A stretch of 42,046 nucleotides of DNA from Halobacteriales archaeon SW_6_65_15 (GCA_003023465.1 PXSM01000077.1:1-42046), one strand, 5' to 3'; positions 22,755 through 30,936 are shown, numbered from the stretch's first letter. Notes: generated from the letters alone by a model not told the origin. A program made the numbers and translations.

Positions 22755-22832
22755 ACGTGAATGAGAAGCAGGAGCAAACGTTGACGAAGATGGCTAACGA
22801 TGTGTTCGAATGGAGAACGTTCCCGAACAAAA

Positions 22833-22839
22833 GTATAAA
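22833..22839 (+). promoter_or_regulatory. TATA box of the 22858 mini-gene
   Basis: 'gtataaa' lies 19-25 bp before ATG 22858 and 25-31 bp before the second ATG at 22864. This is one of the best TATA matches in the window and supports transcription of the short ORF. Confidence 0.55.
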
Positions 22840-22857
22840 CGTCACACCGACGAAAGG

Positions 22858-23001
22858 ATGACTATGAACGAAATCGGCGAACGCGAAATTAGGCGAGACG
22901 AGGACGGTGACCCTATCGTGACCGGAACGTCGTTCACGACGGGGGCTATCGAGAACGACGAACTCGAAGAGACACTCATTCAAGAGGTTCTGAAAGACTG
23001 A
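22858..23001 (+). CDS. Very small acidic protein (45-47 aa)
   Basis: MTMNEIGEREIRRDEDGDPIVTGTSF..., ending 'ELEETLIQEVLKD'. The track begins at 22810, upstream of the promoter. The strong TATA at 22833-22839 fits ATG 22858 or, with better spacing, 22864. Composition (acidic, IREI / DEDGD) is haloarchaeal and the sequence reads as a folded micro-protein with a C-terminal helix. No family recognised. Because it lies alone between the origin-side pseudogene and the zinc-ribbon gene, context gives no function. Confidence 0.55.
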   Translation: MTMNEIGEREIRRDEDGDPIVTGTSFTTGAIENDELEETLIQEVLKD

Positions 23002-23077
23002 TTCGACCGGCACTCAGACGGTCGCGTTAGAATTCGACACTGCCTGCGCTGTCGAACGGAAATCAGCAATCGGCGCT

Positions 23078-23887
23078 TTACTGGTCGTGTTCGACTTCCA
23101 GGAGGCGCGAGTCACACTCCGTACAGCTGACGGCCACCACGTCGAGCGTCCGGCAGCAGGATTCGACCGTCTCCTGTTCCATCGCGATCTCGCCGCCGCA
23201 GTCCGGACAGGCTTCGAGGAAGACGCGAAGCCCGCTCAGGACGCGACTCTGGTTCGTCACCGTCAGGTCGTCCCAGTCGTCGTAGCTGTCTTCGAGCACC
23301 TTCGCCGCCGCGAGGTCCGCGATGAGTGCTGCGCGGGATTCCCACTGACCGAGGCGACCGCCGTCGTACTCGGCGACCAGCGCCTCGTCGTGCTCCTCGA
23401 ACGAGAGCTGTTCCTCCTCGACGTCGAGGACGCGACTGAGGTCGCTCTTCTCGGTCTCCTCGGCCTTGATGGACTCCATGTTCGCGTCCCACGTCTCGCG
23501 GAACGAGTCGGCCAGACAGAGGTCGTCGACGTCGTCGCACGGCCGGACGGCTCCGGCCTCGGCGAGTACCTCTTCGGGGTCGCGCTCGTCGTCGGCGACC
23601 TCGACGGGTTCGGCTTCGAGCTTGTCGAACTTCGCCAGCAACCAGTCGGGGAAGTACCGCTTCGTGAGGGTCGGGGTCCCCGGCACGAGATACCCTCGCA
23701 GGTAGATGGTCACTAGCGACAGCGCGAACACTACTGCCCCGCCCGCGGGCGTGAGGACGAGCGAGAGCGCCGCACTCCCGACGGCCGCGATGACGATGTT
23801 GACGATGGTACACGGCGTACACCGATTCTCTCCCGTGTACTCCGGTTGGCGAAACCGTTCCACGAATCCGGTCGATTTTGTACTCAT
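23078..23887 (-). CDS. Haloarchaeal membrane protein with C-terminal zinc ribbon
   Basis: 269 residues. After a short N-terminus with 'NRCTPCTIVN' there are two hydrophobic spans (~28-62, 'IVIAAVGSAALSLVLTPAGGAVVFALSLVTIYL'). A cytoplasmic region follows with 'LTKRYFPDWLLAKFDK' and long acidic stretches rich in helices (~80-215). The C-terminus has 'CPDCGGEIAMEQETVESCC' and 'VSCTECDSRLLEVEHD', paired CxxC motifs that form a zinc ribbon. Start ATG 23887 is fixed by 'gatatatagg' on the minus strand at 23911-23920. It resembles conserved haloarchaeal proteins of unknown function. Confidence 0.8.
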   Translation of the reverse strand: MSTKSTGFVERFRQPEYTGENRCTPCTIVNIVIAAVGSAALSLVLTPAGGAVVFALSLVTIYLRGYLVPGTPTLTKRYFPDWLLAKFDKLEAEPVEVADDERDPEEVLAEAGAVRPCDDVDDLCLADSFRETWDANMESIKAEETEKSDLSRVLDVEEEQLSFEEHDEALVAEYDGGRLGQWESRAALIADLAAAKVLEDSYDDWDDLTVTNQSRVLSGLRVFLEACPDCGGEIAMEQETVESCCRTLDVVAVSCTECDSRLLEVEHDQ

Positions 23888-23910
23888 ACTGTCTCGTTCT
23901 TTGTTTTCAC

Positions 23911-23920
23911 CCTATATATC
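23911..23920 (-). promoter_or_regulatory. TATA box of the 23887 gene
   Basis: The minus strand reads 'gatatatagg', 24-33 bp before the ATG at 23887; leaderless spacing. Confidence 0.6.
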
Positions 23921-24026
23921 TGTTGTTAAAGGAAACGAACAGGTAGCAGAAACGCAGGCCCTGTGCTTGGCTCGCCGATTGAAGTTTGCGGGACTCGAAA
24001 TTCGCCGATTCGAACGTCGAATCGCG

Positions 24027-25679
24027 TCACTCCGTGCCGAGCGTCGAAACGTCCCGCGAAGACGCGGCGTCCTCGACGGCCCGCTGGAGTCGGAGCGTCA
24101 CCGCGCCGCCGGTCGCGTGGTAGTCGTCGAACGAGAGTTCGCCGCCGAACTTCCCGACGATCCAGTTCGTCAGCCAGAGGCCGAGGCCGCTTCCGTGGTG
24201 GAGCGCGGTCTCCTCGCCCGCCGCCAGCACTTCGCGTTCTTCCTCGGGGATGCCCGGCCCGTCGTCCAGCACCGTGAGTTCTATCCAGTCGCGGTCGTCG
24301 TCGGTGGCCGAGACGGTCACGGTGACCGACGACTCTCCGTCGTTGTGTTCGATGGCGTTCTCGATGACCTCGCTGATCGCGGCCTCCAAGGTCTTGTCGG
24401 CGTAGACCTGAACCGAGTCGGGGATCTCGGCGGTGATGTCGGCGTCGGGGTAGCTCTGGCGGAACTCGGTGCACGTTCGCTCGACGCAGTCGGTCACGTC
24501 GATCTGCTTCGTCGTTCGGTCCTCGCGGTCGAGCGTCTTGCCGACCTCACGGGCCTTCTCGCTGATCTCGATGAGTTCGCTCGCCTTCTGTTTGATGACG
24601 TCGGCCTCCTGTTCGGCGGGCGGGAACTCCTCGCTGATGTTCTCGGCCCGACCTAGCACGACGTTGAGGTCGTTGCGGAGGTTGTGTCGCAGGATGCGGT
24701 TGAACACCTGCAGGCGCTGTTCCCGCCGGACGAGTTCCTTGCGGGTCTGAACCGAGTCGATGGCGTACGCGACGCTGTTGCCGAACTTCGAGAGGACTCG
24801 ACGCTCGGTCTCACCGAAGGCGTGTCGCTGGTCCGACCAGACGCTCAGCACGCCGTAGGTCCTGTTCTCGTATACGAGCGGAACGGCCGCGACGGCGTGG
24901 CGGTCGGCACTCACGCCGGCGTCGATGTCGAACCGCTCCTCGACCGTGGTCTCCCGCTCGACCTGGACCGACCCCGTTTCGATGGCTTCGCGGACCGTCC
25001 GTCGGCCGTCGTGACGACCACCATCGTTTCCGGAGTCGCTACTGCCGAGGTTCACGTCGAGCGCCACCGCGTCGAGGTAGCGCTGGTCGATGCCCGCCGA
25101 CACCTCGGGGCGAACTGCGGGCGTCTCCTCGTCTACCTTCCCGATCCACGCCAGCACGTACGGTTCCGAGTCGGCGAACCGCTCGCAGACGATTCGTTCG
25201 ATGTCCTCGCGCGAGGAGGCCTGCAGGACGGACTGACTCACGTCCCAGATGAGGTCGTTGACCGCTATCTGGCGGTCGCTGAGTCGCTCGGTCCGCCGCC
25301 GGGAGATGGCGTTCTCGATGCGGTTGGCCAACACCGCGAACTGCTCGCGGCCGTCCCCTTTCTTGAGGTAATCGGTCACGCCAGCCGAGATGGCCTTGCT
25401 CGCTATCTGCTCGCTTCCGCCGCCGGTCAGCAGGATGAACGGAATCTTCGGATACGTCTCCATGACGGCGGCGAGCAGTTCGAGTCCGTCCATCCCCGGC
25501 ATCTCGTAGTCGCTGACGATGCAGTCGAATCGCTCGGATTCGAGCCGTTCGAGGGCCGCCTGCGCGCTCTCGACCGTGTACACGTCGATGTCGTAGTCGT
25601 CGTCGAGGATGCCAGCCGTCACCTTGGCGAAAAAGTCGTTGTCCTCGACGTGCAGTACACGGGGACGCGCTTCTGGCAT
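24027..25679 (-). CDS. Response regulator-GAF-histidine kinase hybrid
   Basis: 550-residue cytoplasmic signalling protein. REC domain ~8-120 with 'LHVEDN', phospho-acceptor D57 in 'CIVSDYEMPGMDG', the conserved Thr in 'FILLTGGG' and Lys in 'DYLKKGDG'. GAF domain ~145-310 ('VLAWIGKVDEE...AAVPLVYENRTYGVLSVWSD'). Histidine kinase ~320-535: H-box 'RILRHNLRNDLNVVLGRAEN', N-box 'EVIENAIEHNDGE', G1 'VLDDGPGIPEEE', G2 'GSGLGLWLTNWIV'. This N-terminal receiver with C-terminal kinase layout is common in haloarchaea. The GAF insert 'SSDSGNDGGRHDG' is encoded by DNA that strongly resembles an ORB repeat (25015-25038). TATA 'atttattagg' on the minus strand, ~28-37 bp before ATG 25679. Confidence 0.92.
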   Translation of the reverse strand: MPEARPRVLHVEDNDFFAKVTAGILDDDYDIDVYTVESAQAALERLESERFDCIVSDYEMPGMDGLELLAAVMETYPKIPFILLTGGGSEQIASKAISAGVTDYLKKGDGREQFAVLANRIENAISRRRTERLSDRQIAVNDLIWDVSQSVLQASSREDIERIVCERFADSEPYVLAWIGKVDEETPAVRPEVSAGIDQRYLDAVALDVNLGSSDSGNDGGRHDGRRTVREAIETGSVQVERETTVEERFDIDAGVSADRHAVAAVPLVYENRTYGVLSVWSDQRHAFGETERRVLSKFGNSVAYAIDSVQTRKELVRREQRLQVFNRILRHNLRNDLNVVLGRAENISEEFPPAEQEADVIKQKASELIEISEKAREVGKTLDREDRTTKQIDVTDCVERTCTEFRQSYPDADITAEIPDSVQVYADKTLEAAISEVIENAIEHNDGESSVTVTVSATDDDRDWIELTVLDDGPGIPEEEREVLAAGEETALHHGSGLGLWLTNWIVGKFGGELSFDDYHATGGAVTLRLQRAVEDAASSRDVSTLGTE

Positions 25680-25830
25680 CGTTCGTCTTGCCGGAATCGC
25701 GGCTACCTAATAAATGGTTTCCTTCTTTTAACTTTACGAAATCGGACTAGAGAAACGATGTCACCCCGTCGCCGCGATTCTCCCGGCAAAGATGACCGCC
25801 TTCGCACTTGCCGACCGTATCTCTGCTTGG

Positions 25831-27123
25831 TTATTCTTCGGTTCTGACTGGCCCATCAATGCCGGGTTCATTCACGGCTGTTATCTCGAATCGGGCTCCA
25901 CCACTCGCACTCTCCGTGATTTCTATCGTCCAGTTGTAGATATCGACCAGATGTTTCACGAATGCGAGACCGAGTCCGTTTCCGGTGTCACTCGTCGTAA
26001 ACCCTGCGTCAAACACTTCGGTACGCTGTTCCTCTGGGATTCCATTCCCAGTATCCGCGACGTAGAAACCAGTCGGAAGCCCTCCCACACGGACCGCTAC
26101 ATCACCATCATTATGCGAGACTGCATTTCGGAACAGATTTTCAAGGATATGCTGGAGATGTATTGGATCAACATTTACACGGCGGTCGGTTTCAATGAAC
26201 AATTCACTTTCCGTCGGTTCGATTGGCTTCCAGGCTTGTTCAGCAATTGGACGGATCTTGACCGTTTGCCGGTCAAGCGTTGCGTCGCTACCCCGCGTCG
26301 TCACTAATAAGACATCAATCATTTCTTCGATTCGCCCGAGTGCGTCGTCAACCTGTTGGACGGCATCCTGATTGCCTGTGGCGGCTTGTTGGAGATAGAC
26401 TTGGGCGATGGTGAGGGGATTCCGGAGTTCGTGCGCTAACATATTGGCGAACGTTTCTAACCGGTTATTTTGTTGTTTTAAGCGCTCATTTTGGTTTTCT
26501 AATCGGCGTTCGTACTGGATGCGCTCTGTCAAATCGCGGGTCACTTTGATAAACCCGAGCAGGTCTCCAGTCGAATCGTACACGCTCGAAATGACGACGT
26601 CTGCCCAAAACCGCGATCCGTCCTTCCGTACCCGCCACCCTTCATCCTCCATCCGTCCATTTGCCACTGCTTTCTCGAGATTCTGCTCGGGGACGCTCTC
26701 TGCGATATTCGATTCAGTGTAAAAGATGGAAAAATGTTTCCCAATCGCCTCCTCTTTCCGGTACCCTTTCTTCCGTTTTGCACCTTGATTCCACGTCTGA
26801 ATGTACCCCTCCGCATCCAATACAAAAATCGCATAATCGACGACGGCATCCACAAGTTCCTCAAACTGTAGATCGTTCATCTTTTGCTTTTTGGAGGCCG
26901 TATAGCTTTCCTGCTCCGGAAGATACCACCAAATCCGCTTGTTTTCTCTGGTTTGCTTGGTCTCTAAAACGCCTTCATCAGCCAAATCAATCAGCACATT
27001 TTGCACTTCCTTCGTTGACTCTCCCACTACCTCTGCGAGTTCACGAACCGTAAACGGCGTACTGGAGTCAAACGCATTCCGGACGGTGCTGAAATCAACC
27101 CCCGTCGACCCTTTTTCGCCCAT
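25831..27123 (-). CDS. wHTH-PAS-histidine kinase (compositionally atypical)
   Basis: 430 residues. An N-terminal winged-helix domain (~5-70, 'VRELAEVVGESTKEVQNVLIDLADEGVLETKQ') is followed by a PAS domain (~85-205, 'YAIFVLDAEGYIQTWNQGAKRKKGY', 'WRVRKDGSRFWADVVISSVYD'), a short coiled-coil linker, HisKA with 'NMLAHELRNPLTIAQVYLQQ' (His ~232), and HATPase_c with N-box 'LFRNAVSHND', G1 'ADTGNGIPEEQ', G2 'TGNGLGLAFVKH'. An N-terminal DNA-binding domain fused to a kinase is unusual. The gene is clearly AT-richer than its neighbours, with codons such as TTT, TTG and AAA. This suggests horizontal acquisition. ATG 27123; a TATA-like 'aacttattga' on the minus strand lies around 27147-27156. Confidence 0.9.
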   Translation of the reverse strand: MGEKGSTGVDFSTVRNAFDSSTPFTVRELAEVVGESTKEVQNVLIDLADEGVLETKQTRENKRIWWYLPEQESYTASKKQKMNDLQFEELVDAVVDYAIFVLDAEGYIQTWNQGAKRKKGYRKEEAIGKHFSIFYTESNIAESVPEQNLEKAVANGRMEDEGWRVRKDGSRFWADVVISSVYDSTGDLLGFIKVTRDLTERIQYERRLENQNERLKQQNNRLETFANMLAHELRNPLTIAQVYLQQAATGNQDAVQQVDDALGRIEEMIDVLLVTTRGSDATLDRQTVKIRPIAEQAWKPIEPTESELFIETDRRVNVDPIHLQHILENLFRNAVSHNDGDVAVRVGGLPTGFYVADTGNGIPEEQRTEVFDAGFTTSDTGNGLGLAFVKHLVDIYNWTIEITESASGGARFEITAVNEPGIDGPVRTEE

Positions 27124-27286
27124 AATGATCTATTTGTGAACCAAACTCAATAAGTTCGTCGTAATCCACGTCCGTTGAATATCTCCGAGTGGTGTCCGGA
27201 GTACAGGACGACCAGTCCCGTCCCCGACCGGACCTAGTCACAGATGCGTTCGACTCGGTGTTCGTTCCAGACGGTGACGCTGGTCG

Positions 27287-28330
27287 CTAGGTCCCTCCAG
27301 CGGACGCACTGAATCCGACGTCGGAACGCGACTCGATCTCGAACAGCGCGTCGAGCGCGGAGTTGTCCTCTGCCAACTCGCGGCCTGCACCCGTCAACTC
27401 GTACCCGCTGTCCTCTCTCTTCTCGGCGAAGCCCTCCCGTTCGAGGTGGTCGAGGTGTGCCCACGCCTCGCCGGGACCGTGCATGACGTGGATGTTCTCC
27501 AGTTCGCCGAAGAGGTCGGCGCTGACGGTCCACGGGTCGGCCACGCCGCGCTCGCGGAGGACCGAGAGGACGCGCTCGGTTCGCTCGCGGTGGTGGGCGA
27601 CGATCTCGCGGGCCCGTCCGGCCGGGTCGTCGATGGGGTCGCGGTGGCCGGGCCACGCGCGGTCGTAGTCGTTCTCGACGATCCGCGCGAGCGAGTCGAG
27701 GTAGGTGCCGAGAGGGTCCTCGACGCGGGGGTCGGCTCCGCCCACGTTCGGGGTGTACTTCAGGAGGAGGGCGTCCCCGGCGAGGAGTTCTCTGCCCCGG
27801 TCACCGGCAAATTCGAATCCCGACAGTCCGGCGGCGTGACCGGGCAGGTGGACCGCCTCCAACGCGACCCCGCTGAGGTCGAATCGGTCGCCGTCCGCGA
27901 ACGTCTCGACGGTCGGCCGGTCGCCCCGGATGTCGTCGTGGAGTTCGAGGAAGTCGAGCAGTTCCGCGGCCTTCTCGTCGGGCATTCCCCACTCGTCGAA
28001 CAGGTTCCGCTCCTCGATCTCGGCCTCGTGGCCCGCGACGTCGCTCTCGACCATCGGCGCGTCGGCCTCGTGGACGTACACCGTGGCCCCGCTCTCGGCC
28101 TGAATCTCGCCCGCGAGTCCCACGTGGTCGTGGTGCCAGTGGGTGAGGAAGATGGCGTCGACGTCCGCGAACGAGAGGTCGTACTCCGCAAGGCCGTCCC
28201 GCAACTGCTCGCGACCCTTGGCGGTGGCGACACCGGTGTCTACCAGCGCGGTCGTCCCCGAGTCCACCCCGAAGACGTACACGTCGTTTCGCCCCTCGAA
28301 GACGGTGTTTCCGAGCTGAATCCGTTTCAC
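27287..28330 (-). CDS. Metallo-beta-lactamase-fold hydrolase
   Basis: 347 residues. MBL-fold domain ~1-225 with the metal motif 'FLTHWHHDHVG' near residue 62, 'HLPGHAAGLSGF' (third His), 'LLAGDALLLKYTP' (bridging Asp) and 'AWPGHRDPI' (last His), all present. The C-terminal ~110 residues, beginning 'HHRERTERVLSVLRERG', form the helical/winged domain of the LACTB2-like branch. Members hydrolyse thioesters, RNA or lactones; the substrate is unknown. ATG 28330 with TATA-like 'acttatcg' on the minus strand at 28352-28359. Divergent from the small zinc-ribbon gene, sharing a control region with inverted repeats. Confidence 0.9.
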   Translation of the reverse strand: MKRIQLGNTVFEGRNDVYVFGVDSGTTALVDTGVATAKGREQLRDGLAEYDLSFADVDAIFLTHWHHDHVGLAGEIQAESGATVYVHEADAPMVESDVAGHEAEIEERNLFDEWGMPDEKAAELLDFLELHDDIRGDRPTVETFADGDRFDLSGVALEAVHLPGHAAGLSGFEFAGDRGRELLAGDALLLKYTPNVGGADPRVEDPLGTYLDSLARIVENDYDRAWPGHRDPIDDPAGRAREIVAHHRERTERVLSVLRERGVADPWTVSADLFGELENIHVMHGPGEAWAHLDHLEREGFAEKREDSGYELTGAGRELAEDNSALDALFEIESRSDVGFSASAGGT

Positions 28331-28399
28331 GTTCGTACTCGACCCCTGCTCGATAAGTCGTTTTCCTTCTCAAAACTCTCACCGACTCGACCCGAGGCG

Positions 28400-28426
28400 T
28401 ACGGTTTTAGTACAACCGTAGTAAAA
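28400..28426. promoter_or_regulatory. Overlapping inverted repeats in a divergent promoter
   Basis: 'tacggtt' at 28400-28406 and 'aaccgta' at 28414-28420 are exact inverted arms around 'ttagtac'. Overlapping it, 'ttttagtac' (28405-28413) and 'gtagtaaaa' (28418-28426) are inverted with one mismatch. It lies ~20 bp upstream of the TATA of the plus-strand gene and ~40 bp from that of the MBL gene, a typical regulator position. The binding protein is unknown. Confidence 0.45.
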
Positions 28427-28445
28427 ATCATGACGAAAATTTTAT

Positions 28446-28453
28446 GATATATA
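28446..28453 (+). promoter_or_regulatory. TATA box of the 28476 gene
   Basis: 'gatatata' lies 23-30 bp before ATG 28476; strong match. Confidence 0.6.
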
Positions 28454-28475
28454 CTGTTGGCCCTACTATCACCCG

Positions 28476-28730
28476 ATGAGCGAATCAGTGGAGCGACGGG
28501 AGCGCGACGCCGAACCGGTGAACTGGCGGCGGACCGACGGCGGCGTCGAGATCTACGACGAGGCGAACCCCGACGCGTGGGTGCGGATGGAGTTCGTCAG
28601 TGGCATCGACCCGGACAAGCGACTCTACGGCGTCTGCGACGACTGCGGACTCGTCACGCCACAGCCCGCACTGCCCTCGGCGAGCATGGCCTGTGGCAAC
28701 TGCGGAGCCGAGTTCGACGCGGACTCGTAG
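28476..28730 (+). CDS. Small zinc-ribbon protein (84 aa)
   Basis: MSESVERRERDAEPVNWRRTDGG, ending 'CGNCGAEFDADS'. Central 'AWVRMEFVSGIDPDKRLYGVCDDCGLV' and C-terminal 'MACGNCGAEF' supply two CxxC pairs for a zinc ribbon. Short, acidic and very like other small haloarchaeal zinc proteins of unknown role. ATG 28476 fits the TATA box. Divergent from the MBL hydrolase gene, with overlapping inverted repeats between them, so the two may be controlled together. Confidence 0.8.
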   Translation: MSESVERRERDAEPVNWRRTDGGVEIYDEANPDAWVRMEFVSGIDPDKRLYGVCDDCGLVTPQPALPSASMACGNCGAEFDADS

Positions 28731-28773
28731 TCCGATAGTTACCACCTCAGCAGCTCTTGCGCGGATTCTGCGG

Positions 28774-29268
28774 CTATCGTAGTTTGTCCAGCACCGACGA
28801 CCCCTCCGAGACGGAGTTCAGTTTTTCGAGCGCGGCCGTCTCCTCGCGCCGGTTCTGTTCGAGGAGGTCGCGCACGTCGTCGTCCACGTCCAGTTCGTCG
28901 GCGAGCGTGAGCAGTCCCTCGTACATCGTGAGCTCCATCCGTTCGGTTTGTCGGCCCGCCTGATTGTAGAACCGGTTCTGCAGGTCCTCGCTCTGGGCCT
29001 GGGCGTCGAACTCCCGCTTCTCCTGGAGGAGTCCGTCGAAGCTCGGGACGCTCTCCTCGGTCGCTTCCATCCCCAGCAGGTCGAACGCCTCTTCGAGACG
29101 GTCGACGTGAACCTCGGTCTCGTCCCGATGCTCGGCGAAGGCGTCCACCAGTTTCCCGTCGGTCGCGCTCGTCTGTAATTCGTCGAGCGCGTCCACGAGT
29201 CGCCGTTCGACGTAGTACGCGCTCCGGAGCTGATACTCGAAGAGGTCGGCCTCCGTTTCCAGCGTCAT
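28774..29268 (-). CDS. DUF892/YciE-type ferritin-like protein
   Basis: 164 residues from ATG 29268 (MTLETEADLFEYQLRSAYYVE); the track start at 29394 adds an unlikely basic extension. The family pattern is visible: 'LFEYQLRSAYYVERRLVDAL', 'AFAEHRDETEVHVDRLEEAF' (E..H metal-binding helix pair), 'ERMELTMYEGLLTLADEL' and 'LLEQNRREETAALEKL'. These four helices form the ferritin-like bundle of YciF/YciE-type stress proteins. No enzymatic activity is known for the group; it is usually stress-linked. No operon partner; the divergent ORF at 29393 is on the other strand. Confidence 0.85.
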   Translation of the reverse strand: MTLETEADLFEYQLRSAYYVERRLVDALDELQTSATDGKLVDAFAEHRDETEVHVDRLEEAFDLLGMEATEESVPSFDGLLQEKREFDAQAQSEDLQNRFYNQAGRQTERMELTMYEGLLTLADELDVDDDVRDLLEQNRREETAALEKLNSVSEGSSVLDKLR

Positions 29269-29392
29269 GGTCCCCGTTCCAGATACCCCGCAGGCGTCCT
29301 TAGCCGTTGTCGCCGAGAGCCGCCGTTTCGGGAGTTGTATCCTTCCGCTGCTCTGCAGTACCGTTTTCACGAATGCGACCGTTCGAGTGTCC

Positions 29393-29569
29393 ATGGGGGT
29401 TCCGAAACCGACGTCGCCGCTCCAGATCGCGGCGGTGGCCGTGGGTGCGCTGGTCGGACTGCTCGTCGTGGTACCGCTGGTTCCGTTACTGCTCGACTTC
29501 GCGGTCGGACTGTTCAGGGGCGTCTTCGACGTGGTCGTTCCCGGTGGTCGCAGTCCCGCGGCGGGGTAG
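29393..29569 (+). CDS. Possible small membrane protein (58 aa)
   Basis: MGVPKPTSPLQIAAVAVGALVGLL... has a hydrophobic stretch (~12-34) and a second weaker one (~36-50, 'LLDFAVGLFRGVFDVVV') before 'PGGRSPAAG'. The track ORF begins at 29267, upstream, where sequence is shared with the divergent gene. No clear TATA. Composition is plausible but the evidence is modest; it may be a chance ORF. Confidence 0.4.
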   Translation: MGVPKPTSPLQIAAVAVGALVGLLVVVPLVPLLLDFAVGLFRGVFDVVVPGGRSPAAG

Positions 29570-29596
29570 AGTCCAACGTCTCCTCTTCAGACGGGA

Positions 29597-30034
29597 CTAC
29601 TCCGACCCCTCGTCTGGCGGAAGGACGGTCGAGATTCGGGCGTTCTCCTTCAGTCGAATTCCGCCGTTCCCGACCGAGAGGGGCATCCGTCCGAGTTCCA
29701 CCACCTCCAGCGTCGGGTGGAACGCACCGCGTTCGCGGAGGGCGTCGCGGGTCTGGACCGTCAGTCGTCGGTCGGCCGACAGCGACTCGTTGTACTCCAC
29801 GAGGTACTGCCCCGATTCGAGGTGCCACCACTGGTAGTCGTCGTCCTCGTCGCGCCACACCTTCTCGTGGGCCCTGACGTTGGCGTCGTCGAGTTCGTCC
29901 CCGCCGAAGTCCACGCGGCCGGGCGTCTCGACGGTCAGCACCTCGTTCACGGTGAGGTCGAGTCCGCGCTCGGTCACTTGCGTCTCCTCGTGGAGCAGGC
30001 CCTCGACGAGGGTGGTGAGTTCGCTGGGTCGCAT
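29597..30034 (-). CDS. dCTP deaminase/dUTPase-superfamily protein
   Basis: 145 residues from ATG 30034 (MRPSELTTLVEGLLHEETQV). It shows the Dcd-type beta fold: 'RGLDLTVNEVLTVETPGRVDFGG', 'WWHLESGQYLVEYNESL', 'LTVQTRDALRERGAFHPTLEV', and the C-terminal 'PLSVGNGGIRLKENARISTVL'. Archaeal dCTP deaminase (Dcd) makes dUMP/dUTP for thymidylate supply and acts as a trimer. This protein is shorter than typical Dcd and lacks some conserved catalytic motifs I would expect, so it may be a divergent paralogue. It follows the aspartate-dehydrogenase-like gene on the same strand after 54 bp. Confidence 0.72.
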   Translation of the reverse strand: MRPSELTTLVEGLLHEETQVTERGLDLTVNEVLTVETPGRVDFGGDELDDANVRAHEKVWRDEDDDYQWWHLESGQYLVEYNESLSADRRLTVQTRDALRERGAFHPTLEVVELGRMPLSVGNGGIRLKENARISTVLPPDEGSE

Positions 30035-30088
30035 GGTCGTCTCCACGAGGGCCACGTTGAAAAGTCTCAAAGCCGATTCCGTCGTCGT

Positions 30089-30922
30089 TCAGAGGAACCT
30101 CACGCCGCCGTCGGCGTCGAGCGCGCGTCGCACGGACCCCCAGACGGACGCGAGCGTGTAGTCGCCGGTGACGCCTTCGATGGCACTCTTGCGGACGATT
30201 TCGAGGTCGAACCCGTCGCCGGACGCCGTGATGACGTGGTCGGCACTCTCGGCGCTCGGGTCCGCGACGAGCTTCGAATGGGTGTCGTCCAGTCCGAGCG
30301 AGGCGAGCGCCACTGCCGCGTGGGAGTTGAAGTTCCGGGGGAACAGTTCGCAAAGGCCTCGAACCGGCCCCTCGTAGAGGACCGTTCGGTTCTCGATATC
30401 GTCTGGGCCGAGGCTGTCCGCGTCGGCCGAGTGGAGACCGCTTACGTCGTCCGGGTCGAGTTCGTTCGCGTAGCTGAAATCGAGGTGAGAAGGCGCTTTG
30501 GTCGCCCGGATGGATACCGAATCGAGGGTCCCTCTGGCGTCTACCAATCCGTCGATGCCCAGCAGCGCGGCGTGGGGCAGATACACGTCCGTCCCGCTCT
30601 CGTTCGCGGTCTCCACCAGCCGTTCTTCGACCGTCTCGTCCACGAACGCCGACCCGGAGAGGACCATCAGGTCGCTGGCTTCGAGGACCCGTTCGCCGAG
30701 GTCGGCGAGGACCTCGTGGGTCGCGGCTTCGACGACGAGATCGACCGGCCTGTTCCCGAGTTCCGACGGGTCGGTCACCTGCTTCTCCGCCGGGAGGCCG
30801 TCCTTCGGCGAACGGACGAAGACGTAGCCGAGTTCGAAGTCGGGGTCCGACTCGACGTAGTCTGCGAGCGCGCTACCGATTCGACCGAACCCGAGTAATC
30901 CGATAGTGTACGTTTCTGCCAT
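30089..30922 (-). CDS. Aspartate dehydrogenase-like (NadX/DUF108) oxidoreductase
   Basis: 277 residues from ATG 30922, chosen over the GTG at 30940 because an AGGAG-like site sits 8-12 bases before it. N-terminal Rossmann motif 'GLLGFGRIGSALADYVE'; then 'DLVVEAATHEVLADLGERVLE' and 'DLMVLSGSAFVDETVEERL'; C-terminal catalytic region 'RNFNSHAAVALASLGLDDTHSKLVADP'. The overall order matches NAD(P)-dependent aspartate dehydrogenase (NadX), which feeds NAD synthesis. It is the last gene of the CUT1-type ABC operon and follows the ATPase directly. It is not near other nad genes, so its true substrate may be different. Confidence 0.78.
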   Translation of the reverse strand: MAETYTIGLLGFGRIGSALADYVESDPDFELGYVFVRSPKDGLPAEKQVTDPSELGNRPVDLVVEAATHEVLADLGERVLEASDLMVLSGSAFVDETVEERLVETANESGTDVYLPHAALLGIDGLVDARGTLDSVSIRATKAPSHLDFSYANELDPDDVSGLHSADADSLGPDDIENRTVLYEGPVRGLCELFPRNFNSHAAVALASLGLDDTHSKLVADPSAESADHVITASGDGFDLEIVRKSAIEGVTGDYTLASVWGSVRRALDADGGVRFL

Positions 30923-30936
30923 CTCTCTTCTCCTGA

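Noticed and set aside
25979-25998. Another ORB-like core ('gtttccggtgtcactcg') inside the second histidine kinase gene
   Set aside because: It is simply the coding sequence of the conserved G2 box (DTGNGLG); the G-rich end of the repeat is missing.
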